A DNA stretch of 64,000 nucleotides from Salvator merianae (taxonomy: Eukaryota; Chordata; Lepidosauria; Squamata; Teiidae), in the NCBI GenBank assembly GCA_003586115.2, contig QVOM02000042.1, positions 73,083,983-73,147,982 on the forward strand, given 5' to 3'. The position numbers and the translations under genes were made by a program. The notes below the pieces were generated by a model that was not told the origin of the DNA, did not search any database, and worked only from the letters and a program-made list of their open reading frames with translations. Shown here one piece after another: positions 25,108-36,290 of the stretch; within the stretch, counting starts at the first letter, position 1; every line of letters starts with the position of its first letter.

Positions 25108-25842
25108 GGGCCTGTTCCCACTTTCCACCATAGAATGGGCTAATTAGCCCATTCTATGGTGGAATAGACCTCTTGGTACAGACACCATCTGTACCATGGG
25201 GCCTAAAAACTTTCCTCAAACCGGCTACCGGCATTGATGTGTGTGAATGCTGGTAGCCGTGCCTGACACTCGCCATGACAGCAGCCGGCAAGTGGTCACC
25301 ATGGCAGCTGCCATGGTGACGGGGAAGCCCACGCAGTGCACAGGCAAGACACAGATCATGCCTGTGCACTGGGACCCTCACTGTAGCACCCTCGGCCCTA
25401 ACCAATCAGGTCTGTGGCACCCGATTGGGCCTGCGTGGCCCAATTGGGCTGGCCTGATGGCTTTACGGTAAGGGGCCCAGTGTGCAGGCATGATCTGTGT
25501 CGTGCCTGCACTCTGTGTGGGCTTCCCTGTTGCGCCTGCACGAAGGAGCAGGGCCCACTGCCCAATGCATGTGTGTGATCCTATGATCATGCACGTGTGA
25601 TGGGCGGGCCCATCGCCCAGAAGATGGCTGCTGCTTTGGTGCAGGTAAGTGGGAATGGATCCTTACCTGAAGCTCACTTTGAGCTTCAGCTAAGGATCTA
25701 GACTGCTAATTACTGTACTAGTGGTAGTCGTGATCAGCAGTGGATAAGGTCTGCTTCTGCTCACTGTGACCGTCTTCCAGTGCAAACGCACTTGGCTAGC
25801 AAGCATGCCTAATGCTTGCTACTGCCAAGTGCAAACAGGCCC
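25108..25842. mobile_element. Palindrome-bearing DNA transposon, 735 bp
   Basis: Left end GGGCCTGTTCCCACTT and right end AAGTGCAAACAGGCCC are inverted. A perfect 38-bp palindrome lies at 25125-25162. The interior is GC-rich and contains further inverted segments around TGCACAGGCA and TGCCTGTGCA. No transposase frame. Confidence 0.65.
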
Positions 25843-26689
25843 ACAGAAACAGGAGATTTTGTGGTAGGATCCATGGATCTTTTTTGGGGGTAGGAGGCCC
25901 TCTGGTCCAGAAGTGGCCCAGAAGACAACCGCAGAGGCTCCTAATCAGGATTAAGGCCATGTGCAGGAAGGCCTACAACTGGATGCTGATGGAGATGTGT
26001 ATGCCTACCCTTCCCCCTTGGTTACAAACAGAAAAGAAATGGCAGAAGCCTATTTCTAGACCCTATTCAGAGTGGTTTCCTTTCCACTTTTCATCTTAAC
26101 AAGTTTAATCAATATTGTCAATGTTTGCAATTTTTTTCCTGTTCTTCTTCCCTGTGCTGCTTTGGCGGCGGTGGTGGTGGTGGGGTTCCCACCCACCCCA
26201 TGCAGGAGAGAAAAATGTGGCAGGAATTCTATTGCTTGACTGGGGAGCTTTCTTTGATGTTATTCTATAAAGAAAAAGGAGAGGGAGGAAGCAGGAAAAT
26301 GAAATGTAACTTTCAGACCTCTCTTTCCTCTTTCCTTCTGTTCCTAGGCTTGAGCAAGTCTGTGTGAACAGAAATCAAATAGCAGTGACTGCTGCTGGTC
26401 CACATGGGAGACCTAAATAATGTCTCAATGTAGGTGCAACCAAAATCATTCTCTCTCTCTGTTACTGACAGAGGCAGTGTTATTGATGGAGATATTTGTG
26501 AACTTGGAATGCAGTTAGTACAGAACCTCAGGGCAGATGGATATTACTCCTTCAAGAGGCAATGAGCATACGGAAGTTTTGGAGTATATACTGGAAAACC
26601 TGTATCCTTCCCTCAATGTGTCTATGGGGATGTTATTTAGAAGGGGCAAAAATTCCTGTTTTTATGAGCTTATGGGAAGGCGGATTCCA

Positions 26690-26885
26690 ATAACATTTGA
26701 ATTTGTTGTTGGGTACCACTGGGTTGTGACCAACTCCTGGTTGACAGCATCGGTACTTCTATGCAATTTTCGTGGCAGAGATCAAGAAGTGGTTTGCCAT
26801 TACTCACTACTAGGGTCAGGCTGGTGATCAACCCTCTACTTTCCAGGCAGTTTGCTCTACCACTGAGTTGTAGTTACTCCCTCAC
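26690..26885 (+). mobile_element. SINE-like repeat, copy 1
   Basis: GGTTGTGACCAACTCCTGGTT, GAAGTGGTTTGCCATTACTC and GTTTGCTCTACCACTGAG match the copy at 59.25-59.43 kb in order. The end resembles a reversed tRNA gene (A-box/B-box type CTCTACCACTGAG). Confidence 0.5.
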
Positions 26886-27112
26886 ATCTGAACTTTGAAT
26901 TAAACTCTTTTTTTATTATTATTCCTGGAACTGGAACACAGCGTCATTTTGGGGGGGAGTTTCTGTTCTGTAAGTTGAGGTTTTGTTTCCCTCAAAACAG
27001 GCTGAAGAACCATTTGTATGGTGCTCGTTGGCCAACCTCTGTTCGGCCACTATTTTATGTTGGGGGCTGTTCTGACTCCTGCCAACCAGACGAATGGCAC
27101 ATGGCACCCTGG

Positions 27113-27232
27113 CAGGGTTGCCAAAACTCATAGAAAATCTGACAAACTTCAGATACACCTGTCCCCCCCCCCCAGCTTTTTCTATGCCTAGGTTAATTGG
27201 TTTGACAATTTCTGTGGCCAGCCTGCACCCCA
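27113..27232. mobile_element. Related short MITE copy
   Basis: Begins CAGGGTTGCCAAAACTC and contains GAAAATCTGACAAACTTCAG and TTAATTGGTTTGACAATTTC, matching the 45.5 kb copy. A poly-C run (27165-27174) sits inside. Confidence 0.45.
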
Positions 27233-27738
27233 GTCTTGTTTGCATAGCAAGATAAACCAGAGATTGTCAGTCCTTGAGGACCCTTGGAATTCTGAAGGCA
27301 TGCCATGACCATCACTTCCTTTGCTTCTTTCTCCCTCTCTGCACTCTGGAACAGAAAAGCAAATGAGGTCTGTGTAAGTATCAGAACTAGCTCTTCCAGC
27401 CTCCTCATTTTTCTCTTTCTACTTTTCAAATGGAAAATGAAACCACACCATGTCCCCCACAAGAAAGGGCACCATCTTTCCAAGCAGAATTTCACATGCT
27501 CCTAATAGCTATAGAATCAGAGAACTGCAGAGAAGTCAGAGGGGTCGTTAGGTAACCCAACCCCTTGATTCATGTAGGAATCCAAATGAAAACACATCCA
27601 ATAAGAGAGATACCATTGTTCCAGATAATTAGTTCCAGAATATAATTTCTCATGCTGTATAGAAGTCTCCCCAGTCCCATATTCTTCTGCAGTCTGCCTT
27701 CTTCTAGTTATAAACCTAATAACTAGTGGTCTCTAAGG

Positions 27739-28290
27739 CCCTTTCTGGAAAGTCCCATGATAGAAAGAGGTTCAGAGGCCTCATTTCAGTATGCTAATGC
27801 AGATTACAGGCGGCCCTGCTCCTTCCTATAATCCCCAACTGCACAGAATGGAGTGTAGTCTGGGCTAGGGTGTCTCAAAAATGGTGCCCTTGTCCAGTTT
27901 ACCAGTAGACCTCTATGGTCCAGTATACTATGGGGGGACCCATCTTGGTGATGCAACAGAGTCCACTACTTAGGTGACCTCCCCCCCCCCCGGGAGCTCC
28001 AAAGGCCTAGTACTTTCATTCCTGACCTTTGGAGCATTTGGAAGCTCTGTGCACAATTTCTGAAACTGGTGCAAGACAAACTGTCACGCTGCGGATGACC
28101 TTGTCCTGTACCAGGTAGTACTGGAGACCCACCCTGGCCCATATGGGAGAATACTTTAAAGTGGTCCTCCCACTGGAACATTCCTGGGTGCAATTTTGAT
28201 GCCCAGGAGTGGTCCAGGCATGGTCCAGGCATGCATTTGGTGTGAACCAACAGGACCATTGCAACTGTTACATGATTCCTTGTTTTGCAT
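27739..28290. mobile_element. Possible DNA-transposon copy, third family or relative
   Basis: Starts AGGCCCTTTCTGGAAAG. It contains GGGGGACCCATCTTGGTGATG and GCAAGACAAACTGTC blocks resembling the 38.6 kb element. The right end is unclear. A run of cytosines interrupts it at 27981-27992. A long open frame on the - strand here is treated as spurious. Confidence 0.35.
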
Positions 28291-28560
28291 TTCTGCATGA
28301 TAGAAAAGAGATCATAACTCTGCTTTCTGTGTGCTTCTTTCAGTATCATCCCCTCCCTTCCTCTTCTCTTTTCAAGGCTAAACATAGCCTGGTCTCTTAT
28401 TAAAAGGTTTTGTTTCCTGGGTGACAGCAGCTGAAAAAAGGGTAGTAGAACCATTTCAGCAGCTCTGCTCAGGACCAATTCCCACTCTATTTTTCGTTTT
28501 CTTCCATCCTTCCAGCAAATACCCCAAGTATTTGTACAAATATTAAAAATAATTAAATAA

Positions 28561-28860
28561 TCATGTATTTGTTTCACAGTATTTATACTTGAAGGGCTCA
28601 AGGTGGATCACAATATTTAATAAAACATCAACTTCTATGAAAATATGATAAAAAACAATAGAACATACTTCATAATCAAAATACCAAACATCCCCTCTCT
28701 CTTCTTGCAGAACACACATTAGGAAGGAGCTAAACATCAAAAAGGCTGGGGTGAAGGGGAACATCTTAACCAGGCACCTAGAATTATATAATGTTAGTGT
28801 TTGACACACCTCAGTTGGAAGGCTATTTCAAATCCTGGGGGCCACCACAGAAAAAAAACC
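28561..28860. repeat. Interspersed repeat, same family as 783-1075
   Basis: Contains CAAGGTGGATCACAA, GGCTGGGGTGAAGGG and CTTAACCAGGCACCTAG, in the same order as the other two copies. Confidence 0.45.
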
Positions 28861-28949
28861 CACCCACGTGCTGCCATCTGTCAAACTTAAGGCTCTTTCC
28901 AAATGAGCCTGTGTCCTCACCCATGGAGAGGTTCAGGGGGCTGCATTTC

Positions 28950-30262
28950 ACACACTAGACATCGTAGGGTTAATCTGTATTGAGGGGGAACAAGGATCAA
29001 GTACATGTTCTGATAATTCCCACATTTGTATTATAACATGGACTCAATTCGGACTTGCTCGTTCTCTCTTCTCATTTTTCTGTGCTTGGCCTGCAGAAAC
29101 CTTACCTTTCTCTCTCCACCCCTCACCAAACTCCCCTCTCTGTATAGTCAATGATTAGATGCAGTCCCAGCATTCAAATCTTCACTTCACAAGGGTGGGA
29201 AAGCCAAACTCCACCCTTCATGTTTCCCTGTGCAGCTTCATCGGAACATACATCCCCTTGGTGGCATTGGTGATCATTCATCTTTTGCTCCTTCTCCCCC
29301 TTCAGCCTGTATCCAGCCAAACACAATTCAATTTCACATCTACTACACAATAAAGCTTCTTGAAAGACAGATTTACAAAGGAGCAGAAACTGAGATCTGC
29401 CTTTCAAGGAGTTTTATTGGGTAGTAGATGTGAAATTGAAATTATGCTTGGTTGGATACAGGCTGAACTTTTGTGCAATTGCATAATTTCAAAGCAGCAT
29501 GCAAGGCAGGGAGAGCTCAGTGAAAAGGGGAAAAAGTGTGAGGGGATCAATATTTGTAATGCTGATGTTAGTGGTCAGCAAATGGACTCCACCTCACCTC
29601 TCCCCAAGACATCTATGGTGTCATGTGTCCTACAATGAAGCTGTGTGGTGCATGGAGACATGAGTCATTGTTAGGGTAAGGGGACAGCACTCCCAAACAG
29701 GCAAAGCCAAGTCAGACACCAACTATCCTGCACTCCCAACCCCCGGTGTCCTCAAAGAAGACTGATAGACTGTACTGTGCTTTTTGTCCTAGAGCCACAG
29801 CAGTACAGTACTGGTTTTACACAAAAGTCCTCTTTGAATGAATGGAAATGTTGTTTCCCTTGTACATTGCCAGAGGAAAAGGGAGGAAACATTGTGCTCG
29901 TCTCCTTACAGAGACCGTATAGAAAGGAAGAGGCATGCATTTTGAGAGTAGATTGTGGTGACCAGCCAACTGTGGAGCATGGTGTTGTCCAACGCAAAAG
30001 ATGTGTAACTTCCACTGTATCTTCACTTCTATTAAAAAATCAAACAGTTTGAAGGCATGAAATGTGATAACACAGAGGAAACCAGGAAATATATGCCAGA
30101 TGCTTTGCCCTCTTCTCACCCCAATAATAATTTTCTCACTCTCCTGAGTACAATACCTGGAACAAAGTTGGTCATTTGATGGGAGGAAATGGGAAGCCCT
30201 CCTTCTGCAACCCAAAAAGTATGGTTCCCTCCTGAAATAGTCTACTTCTGCATTCTCACTTT
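28950..30262 (+). repeat. Uncharacterised ~1.2 kb interspersed repeat, copy 2
   Basis: Begins near TTAATCTGTATTGAGGGGG. It shares GATGCAGTCCCAGCATTCAA, AATAAAGCTTCTTGAAAG and the closing TGGGAGGAAATGGG block with copy 3. It contains an extra inverted duplication at 29301-29467 that the other copies lack. Confidence 0.5.
29301..29467. repeat. Local inverted duplication (potential hairpin)
   Basis: A segment from TTCAGCCTGTATCC to GAAAGACAGAT is repeated in inverse from GATCTGCCTTTCAAGG to GGATACAGGCTGAA, with about 20 bp between the arms. The arms are roughly 70 bp and about 90% matched by eye. Confidence 0.6.
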
Positions 30263-30959
30263 GCAAACTAAAACGGGCTAATGACCTGAACTGGTCTGGG
30301 AACTCACTTAATCCGAATGCAAAATAGTACTAATTTGGGCAATTTAGTCCAGAAAAAGAATGGAAAGACAATATTGTGTCAGAACAATTGAAACTGAAGA
30401 TGGCCTGTAAATGGAAGCCCTTCCTTTGCACCAGATGATACTATGGCTTAGGATAGGGTGCCAAAATGACATCCTATCCTGATCCTGTTGTAGATCTGAA
30501 AAAAAGTAGTCCATAGACAGGCTATTTAGCTTATCCCAGACCACAAAGACATGTGGAGAGCTTACCCCATGGTTTGGGATAATTGGCGTGGCCCCTTTTT
30601 GAAAGTGCACAAGGAAGCACTGCCAAAAGTGAGTGTAACTCTGAAACAGCTCTGGCTGGAAACTTTGAAGACCAGGAACAAAAGTTCCTGATCTTTGAAG
30701 TCTGAGCTGGGCCAGACAACCCAAATGTGGATGGTCCTTAATATGCACTACTCACATAGTGTGGGATACCTCAGCCCTTGAGAAAATAGTCTAAGAGTGA
30801 CAGAATCACAGGAACACCTTCCCTCCATTATCTTAACAACTGACCTCATAATTAGGAACCACTGTGCACTGCTTGGATTGGAAACAGTTTTTAAAAAATT
30901 AAATAAATGAAAGAAATTTTTGTTTCCATTCTCTGACGTTGATGCAATTTATTTGATCT
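30263..30959. other. Intergenic, unassigned
   Basis: A 134-codon - strand frame at 30344-30748 lies here. The translation has no recognisable domain and no splice context. Confidence 0.35.
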
Positions 30960-31500
30960 TTTTAAAGGAGGCATCCAGAATTCGGCACAGTACTCAGTCA
31001 GTGGGGTGTGTGCATGTGCAGCCAGTGTCGGATAAAAGAAAGTAATGACTTACCGTCATTTGCAGACTGTATCTCTACTGATATCTGCACCAAGTAGGGC
31101 ATTGGACTAGATGACCTTTAAGATCACTTCCAACTCACATACTCAATTATTTTATGACACAACCCCAAAATGCATTTGCTTTTTTGTTGCCACATCAGGT
31201 TGCTAACTCACATTCAATGTTAGTATCTTTTTTATATGCACTGTCTCAAGGTCTGTCTATATCCTCTCTGTCTATATCTGCGTGTTTGATTATTTTGACT
31301 TATGTGCAATACATTACACTTGTCTCTTCTGAATTCCATTCTATTCTTGTCAGCTTAGCTCTATGGCCTATAAACATCACTTTGAATCTTGATACCATTG
31401 TCTCAAGTATTTCCTCTACCTCCCAGTCGTATTCCATCCATTTCATTTTCCAAATCATCAGTTAATACTATATGCTGAAGATATATATGCTGGCATTTCA
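30960..31500 (+). mobile_element. Probable old CR1 fragment
   Basis: Contains TTGGACTAGATGACCTTTAA followed by GATCACTTCCAACTCAC, a typical CR1 3' phrase, preceded by GAGGCATCCAGAATTCGGC and followed by CAATACATTACACTTGTCTC, which resembles CR1-type 3' UTR sequence. Heavily decayed. Confidence 0.4.
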
Positions 31501-31799
31501 TGACAAATGGGGCAGTATGTATGGAAGGGGCTCAGGTTTTCTGGTACCATGGGGAATTCTGAAAGGCACCACTCTGTCTTTGGCATCTTGTTGGGGACAT
31601 CTATAGAAAACCAATGTTAATCTCAGCCACTTGTCTCCACCCTGCAAGGGCATCCTGGCTTAGTGTTGTTATAACAAACCACTATGAGTAAGTCGGAGAA
31701 CCAACACCTAATGGGATGACTGCTTAAATAGTAATTGATCCCTTGCGCAGTGTATAAGCTGCAATATCTAGAAAATAAAGTCCTTTTCTTCCTGTTAAA

Positions 31800-32330
31800 C
31801 TCTTATTTTCATCACCTCTGACTGTTGGGCATTCTGGTTGGACCACTGGAATTTGGAGGGCACTCCCTGCAATGTGCACTACTGCACATGTTGTGGAGGT
31901 CACTTCAAGCCAATCATGCCTGAGACAGGGTGAGGTGCCATAGGATGTGCTGTCAAGCTTCCGCAAGACAATTGCTCCATCATACCCTACCTTCAGAGCA
32001 GGGGAGCAAAAGTACCCCTTGCCTAAATTTGCAGCTAGGGAGAATTCCACAGCATGGCTGGTGACAGTCCTAGAAGTGGAACATTTCTGGAAACCACAAA
32101 ATGATGTTCAGCTCAAGAGAACCATATAGTCTGCTCCACCTGCACCATCAGTCCGCATGGCAGCAAGTAGACTGGAATAATGTCTTCCCATGGAGTGCTC
32201 CCAGGCACAGTTTTCATGCCAAGGAGTGGGCCGGGCATGGCACCCAAGTGGACACTGTGCAGCAAGGATGGCTTGGCACTCCTTTGATGCTCTGTACCAA
32301 GCAGACACCATGTATCCAGCCCCCAGCTGA
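31800..32330. mobile_element. Probable repeat related to the 27.7 kb element
   Basis: Shares GCTCCCAGGCACAGTTTTCA / TGCCAAGGAGTGGGCC-type blocks with 28,160-28,230 (CCTGGGTGCAATTTTGATGC, CCAGGAGTGGTCC). Termini were not found. Confidence 0.3.
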
Positions 32331-32376
32331 TATAGTGCTGCAGAACTGTATGGGCGCTGCCAAGGAAACCAATCAT

Positions 32377-32480
32377 AAGAATTTAAGAGCTGTCCTGCTG
32401 GATCAAATCAGTGGCCCATCTAGTCCAGCAGACTGTAAAACAGTGGCCAGACAGTTGCACATGGAAGCCCAAAGTCTCCA
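32377..32480 (-). mobile_element. CR1-like tail fragment, reverse orientation
   Basis: AGAGCTGTCCTGCTGGATCA followed by GTGGCCCATCTAGTCCAGCA is the inverse of the tail at about 36.2 kb. Confidence 0.55.
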
Positions 32481-33142
32481 GCTTTCCTTATCCACTTTGC
32501 CCACAACATGCATATTTAATAATATTGTACCTTCTAACTTGTCTCCTTTCTACTATAGTATTGTCAGTTTTAGACTGGGTGAGATGCCATGGTTGCCACT
32601 CTATAAGATGTTTCCACGTCTTCAGTTTGGAGCACGGAAGCATCATTTGAAATGGCAGTCTAAAATGCCATTAACCATACGTAAAGTTTGACTCTTTCAT
32701 TGAATTATTAATTATTATGTCAAGCTGTCTTTCCCAATCAGTGACAGCCAACTCAGATCTCATTAGTCTATGCATGGAGTTGGGATTTTCTGCTCCAAAA
32801 TATATTACTTAACACTTGAATTTTGAATAATACAATATCTTCCATTTTGATGCCCAGTTCCTTAGAAGGGTGAAAGGCAGACAAGTAAAGTCTTCTTGTA
32901 TCTGGCTTCTTCTTTGTCCCTTCCCTTTAACTAAATGAGCACACGGTTGCAATGGAATGAAAATCTTTGTGGTTTTGTCTGAACAGATACAACGCAATAA
33001 TCCTTAATTGTCGCCAAAATATTTCAAACAGATTATTTTGAAAGCTAAAATGTGTCTATTTAAAAAGGATTAGGGCAAATTGTTCTAATCCTAGAAGGTG
33101 CTTTATGAAACTCTTCATCTAATCCCAGGAAGTTTCAGCGTG

Positions 33143-33149
33143 TATATAA
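33143..33149 (+). promoter_or_regulatory. TATA box of gene 1
   Basis: TATATAA lies about 30 bp upstream of a short sequence that ends in a strong splice donor (AAAG then GTAAGAG at 33219). That is the spacing expected for a TATA-driven promoter with transcription starting near 33172. SCPP genes commonly have a TATA promoter and a short untranslated first exon, so the position and gene type agree. No transcript was available to fix the start. Confidence 0.6.
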
Positions 33150-33171
33150 CTAACTGCTGCCAATAAGCTTA

Positions 33172-33218
33172 CATCAGCTACCTACGAGAAGAGGACAAGC
33201 TGCTCAGAAAAAAGAAAG
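33172..33218 (+). other. Predicted non-coding exon 1 of gene 1
   Basis: Roughly 47 nt from the expected start (about 30 bp after the TATA box) to the donor GTAAGAG at 33219. It contains no ATG. The next exon acceptor, TTTTCTCAG, ends at 35134, leaving a 16-nt leader (35135-35150) before the start codon. Intron 1 is therefore about 1.9 kb and is largely filled by antisense L1 sequence. The 5' boundary is an estimate. Confidence 0.6.
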
Positions 33219-33514
33219 GTAAGAGAAAATATTTTCACCTGTGTCTGTTTCTATGAAACATAATTAATTAGTATGTTAAAGAGCAAAAAGTAGCAAAATC
33301 CTATATTCTTTAAGATCTTGTTGAGTTTAAGCAGAGAATATCTAAAATTAAATGAGGCACCCATTGAAATGTGTTTATTTCAGTACATTTCACTGTGGAA
33401 TACAGTAGAACTTTTGATCTAGCTATCGGAGCTCTTTTTATATCAGTACCCAATTCTAAGTTCAGGTGCGATCCTTCCTATGGTATTTATGAGGGTTCAT
33501 ATGTTTCCTAATTT

Positions 33515-34330
33515 TGTTTTTCCCCTTTTTTCTTTTGTCTGACAAGAAACAGGAATAAATTCATTTCCTGTACACAACGTTTGCAGCTACAATAAGAAAG
33601 ACAGAAAAAAATGATAGTAAATAAATAATACAAAAAGAGAGAACATACATATAGTGACTTCTTTCCCATTGATGGTTATTGATAAATTTATATTCATGCC
33701 CCTCCATACCTAATATAATATTTTCAAATCTTTTGTGAGATACCACTTATCAGTTTACAATCTCTTATAAATCCTCAAACCCTAATGTGGATATATTTCC
33801 TTCTTCTATGCACAGAAAGTCAATACGATATATAAAACATACATTTAACCCAAAGGGTAAATTCATACATTAGCATTATTTGTATGTTACCTTTCTCTTT
33901 TTTCAGAAGTTTCTTTTAAATTCATGTTTCATGCCCCTTCTTGTTTCTCCTAGCAAGAAGCCTCCTCTTTGCTCTTCAAACCCAGAAATAACAAGTTCAT
34001 TTTCTAATTCTTGTAGAAAGTCAATAAAGGGTTTCCAGTTTTTAGAAAACTTATCAACTGTCTTGTTTCTCAGTAAATTTGTCAATTTGTTCATCTCAGC
34101 AAGATTCATCATTTTAACCAACCAATCATCTACCATGGGTATTTTATCACCTTTCCATTTTTGTGCATAAATGATTCTAGCTCCAGTCACCACATTTTGA
34201 ATTGAAACATTAACATTATCAAGATTATCTTCTGTTATGCCTAATAGGTAAAATTCTGGTTTGAAAGGAATATTAATCTTTAAGATCTTCTGCATAACCA
34301 TGAATACTTGCACTTTTTTTTTTTGCTTTT
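33515..34330 (-). mobile_element. Antisense L1 3' fragment in intron 1 of gene 1
   Basis: The - strand translation (34313 down to 33903) carries the C-terminal tail of L1 ORF2: KWKGDKIPMVDDWLVKM, then LLRNKTVDKFSKNWKPFIDF. This matches the conserved end of vertebrate L1 ORF2. It is 5'-truncated. The 3' UTR lies towards lower coordinates. The sequence from 33515 to about 33825 is A/T-rich and only tentatively included. Confidence 0.7.
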
Positions 34331-34985
34331 TTTAAATTCAAAGTATATAAAACATACATTTAATCCAAGGGGAAAAAAAATATAGATTAATATTATATAC
34401 ATATTGACTTCCACCTTCTTCGAAAGTTTCTTCTATATTTCATATTTCATGTCCCTCCTGTTTTTTACATTCTTTTACATTCTTCTACTGATCTGTCTTT
34501 TTTCCTCTTCACTCTTCAAATCCAGCAATAACAAGTTCTTTTTCCAATTCTTGTAGAAAATCAATAAAGGGTTTCCAGTTTTTCTCAACTGTTTTCTCTA
34601 TGTATCAACAGTCTTATTTCTCAATAAATTAGCCAATTTATCTATCTTGGCAACATCCCTCATTTTAACCAACCAATCATCCACAGTGGGTATTTTATCT
34701 CCTTTCCATTTTTGCACATACATGATTCTAGCTGCAGTTACCATATTTTGCATTAAAGCACTAACCTTATCAAACTTGTCTTCTATCATCCCTAATAGAT
34801 AAAATTCTGGTTTAAAAGGATTGTTAATCTTTAAAATCTTCTGCATGACCATAAATATTTGCATCCAATTCTTTTTTGCTTTTGTACAAGTCCACCACAT
34901 ATGGTAAAAAGTAACTTCTTGCTTTGTATATTTCCAACACTTAATTTGATATACCTTGATACATTTTTGAAATTTTATAAGGTGT
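34331..34985 (-). mobile_element. Second antisense L1 3' fragment, directly adjoining the first
   Basis: Another copy of the same ORF2 tail (34900 down to 34598: MWWTCTKAKKNW, then PEFYLLGMIEDK and DDWLVKMRDVAK). It extends slightly farther 5' than its neighbour. Its T-rich 3' end abuts the truncated 5' end of the first copy at about 34,315-34,336. Frameshifts and stops make both copies inactive. Confidence 0.7.
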
Positions 34986-35150
34986 CAAATGCCATCATCT
35001 TGTTCTGAAGACTCTGGGAATGGGAAAATCCATAAGTGTCTCTGCAAGCATAATACATAAGTATGCCTAAAAGTTCTTATTGTTTTACTGTCCATCAAAG
35101 CTATGTGAAACTCTTATTTCACTTCTTTTCTCAGAGATTTATCAAACATC

Positions 35151-35939
35151 ATGAAGACTCTGCTTGTGTTTGCCTGCCTGTTGGCTATCACTGCTCCTTT
35201 AGAGGTAAGCATGATTTAGAACTTATAAAATATATGCATATATTCAGTGTTCATTTCTCTAACAGCAACCTTGCGAGGCAGGCCACTTTTTATCATCACA
35301 CATTGCAAACAGGTTGTTAAGATGAGAGACGGTGACGTGTCTTAGTTTTTCTTGGAATTTTTTTAAAATGAAGAGATTTGAAAATCATGATGGGTAACAC
35401 ACTTGAGTACTAAGTGTGCCTGTGAGTGCGTGTGTGCGTGTGTATATGATCATAAAAAATTAAACAACCTTAGCATAAGTCATGAAACTGTGCAGCCTTT
35501 ATCCTTAATAATCTACACATGACAACCAGTGACTATCTTGCCATAAAGCATCTCCTTGTAATAAAAAAATAGGAAGAAAGGTTTTGGTTTTTTTTAATAA
35601 TCAATTATTATAAAAAACTAAAGCACAGAGAACTAGTCTTTTTACCAATCTGCTTTCCATCCTCACTTATGTTATTTTCTCTTTTCTCTGACCTCTCAGG
35701 CTAGCAATAGCAGAAGTGGAAGCAGAAGCAGTGAAATGAGATTCCCTTGGCAAAATGGACCAGATTCGCCCTTCCCATCTTATTTCCCACGCTATCCATC
35801 TAATTATCCTTCAAAGTTTCCAAGATATCCAATAATTTATTACATTGTCCCTTATGGAAACCCACCTAAAACTGCACCCGCTACAACTGCAGCACCAATT
35901 CAAACTCCTGCCGGAGATGCTACCTCCATAAACCCTTAA
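35151..35939 (+). CDS. SCPP-like small secreted Pro/Tyr-rich protein (gene 1), join 35151-35204 and 35700-35939
   Basis: Spliced gene encoding 97 residues. The first coding exon gives 18 codons starting MKTLLVFACLLAITAPLE, a typical signal peptide. It ends in phase 0 at AGAG before donor GTAAGC. The second coding exon follows acceptor CTCTCAG and runs 79 codons to TAA. Likely signal cleavage is after Ala15 or Ala19. Residues 20-30 are Ser/Arg-rich and end in SSE, so Ser28 fits the S-x-E motif phosphorylated by FAM20C. Residues 42-70 are built from F/Y-P repeats (YFPRYP, then KFPRYP). Residues 75-97 are Thr/Ala/Pro-rich and could be O-glycosylated. There is no cysteine after the signal peptide. 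Seen directly: ORF, splice sites, leader and composition. Known of the family: SCPP genes have a signal-peptide exon, phase-0 introns and a non-coding last exon. Inferred: secreted, disordered protein of epithelial or mineralising tissue. It resembles FDCSP, statherin and ODAM in style, but orthology is not established. Confidence 0.8.
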
Positions 35940-36000
35940 AAGCTGATTTTCTAGCAGGTAAGAAGAGTTCATTGAAACAACTCAGCAAGAGGGACCCAAA

Positions 36001-36290
36001 TAATGCACTTACTATGACTGAGCTGATTGGGCCACTTCCAGCTTTAAGAAAGGGGGTTAGATAAATTCATGGAGGGCAGGGGTATCAATGGCTACTAGAG
36101 TGGAAGTCTAGGTACCATCTTCAGGCTGGAGAGACAGGCAGGATGTCTCTAAAGGCCATTTGCAGGGAGTCGACAGCTTGAAAATGCCCAGAAACTATTG
36201 GTGGGCTATTGTGTAAGATAGGATGCTGGGCTAGATGGGTTGTGGTCTGATCCAGCAGGGCTCCTCTTATGTTTTCATGTCATTCTAACA
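36001..36290 (+). mobile_element. CR1-like LINE 3' end in intron 3 of gene 1
   Basis: Ends GGCTAGATGGGTTGTGGTCTG then ATCCAGCAGGGCTCCTCTTA, the widespread amniote/squamate CR1-type tail. The upstream part (GGGGGTTAGATAAATTCATG, then GGCTACTAGAG) is also typical. Reverse-orientation pieces of the same tail lie at 32377-32480 and about 13040-13110. Confidence 0.6.

Noticed and set aside
27966..28601. Longest open frame in the window, about 211 codons on the - strand
   Set aside because: Begins at a non-ATG codon, overlaps a transposon-like repeat and a poly-C run, and shows no leader, domain or splice context.
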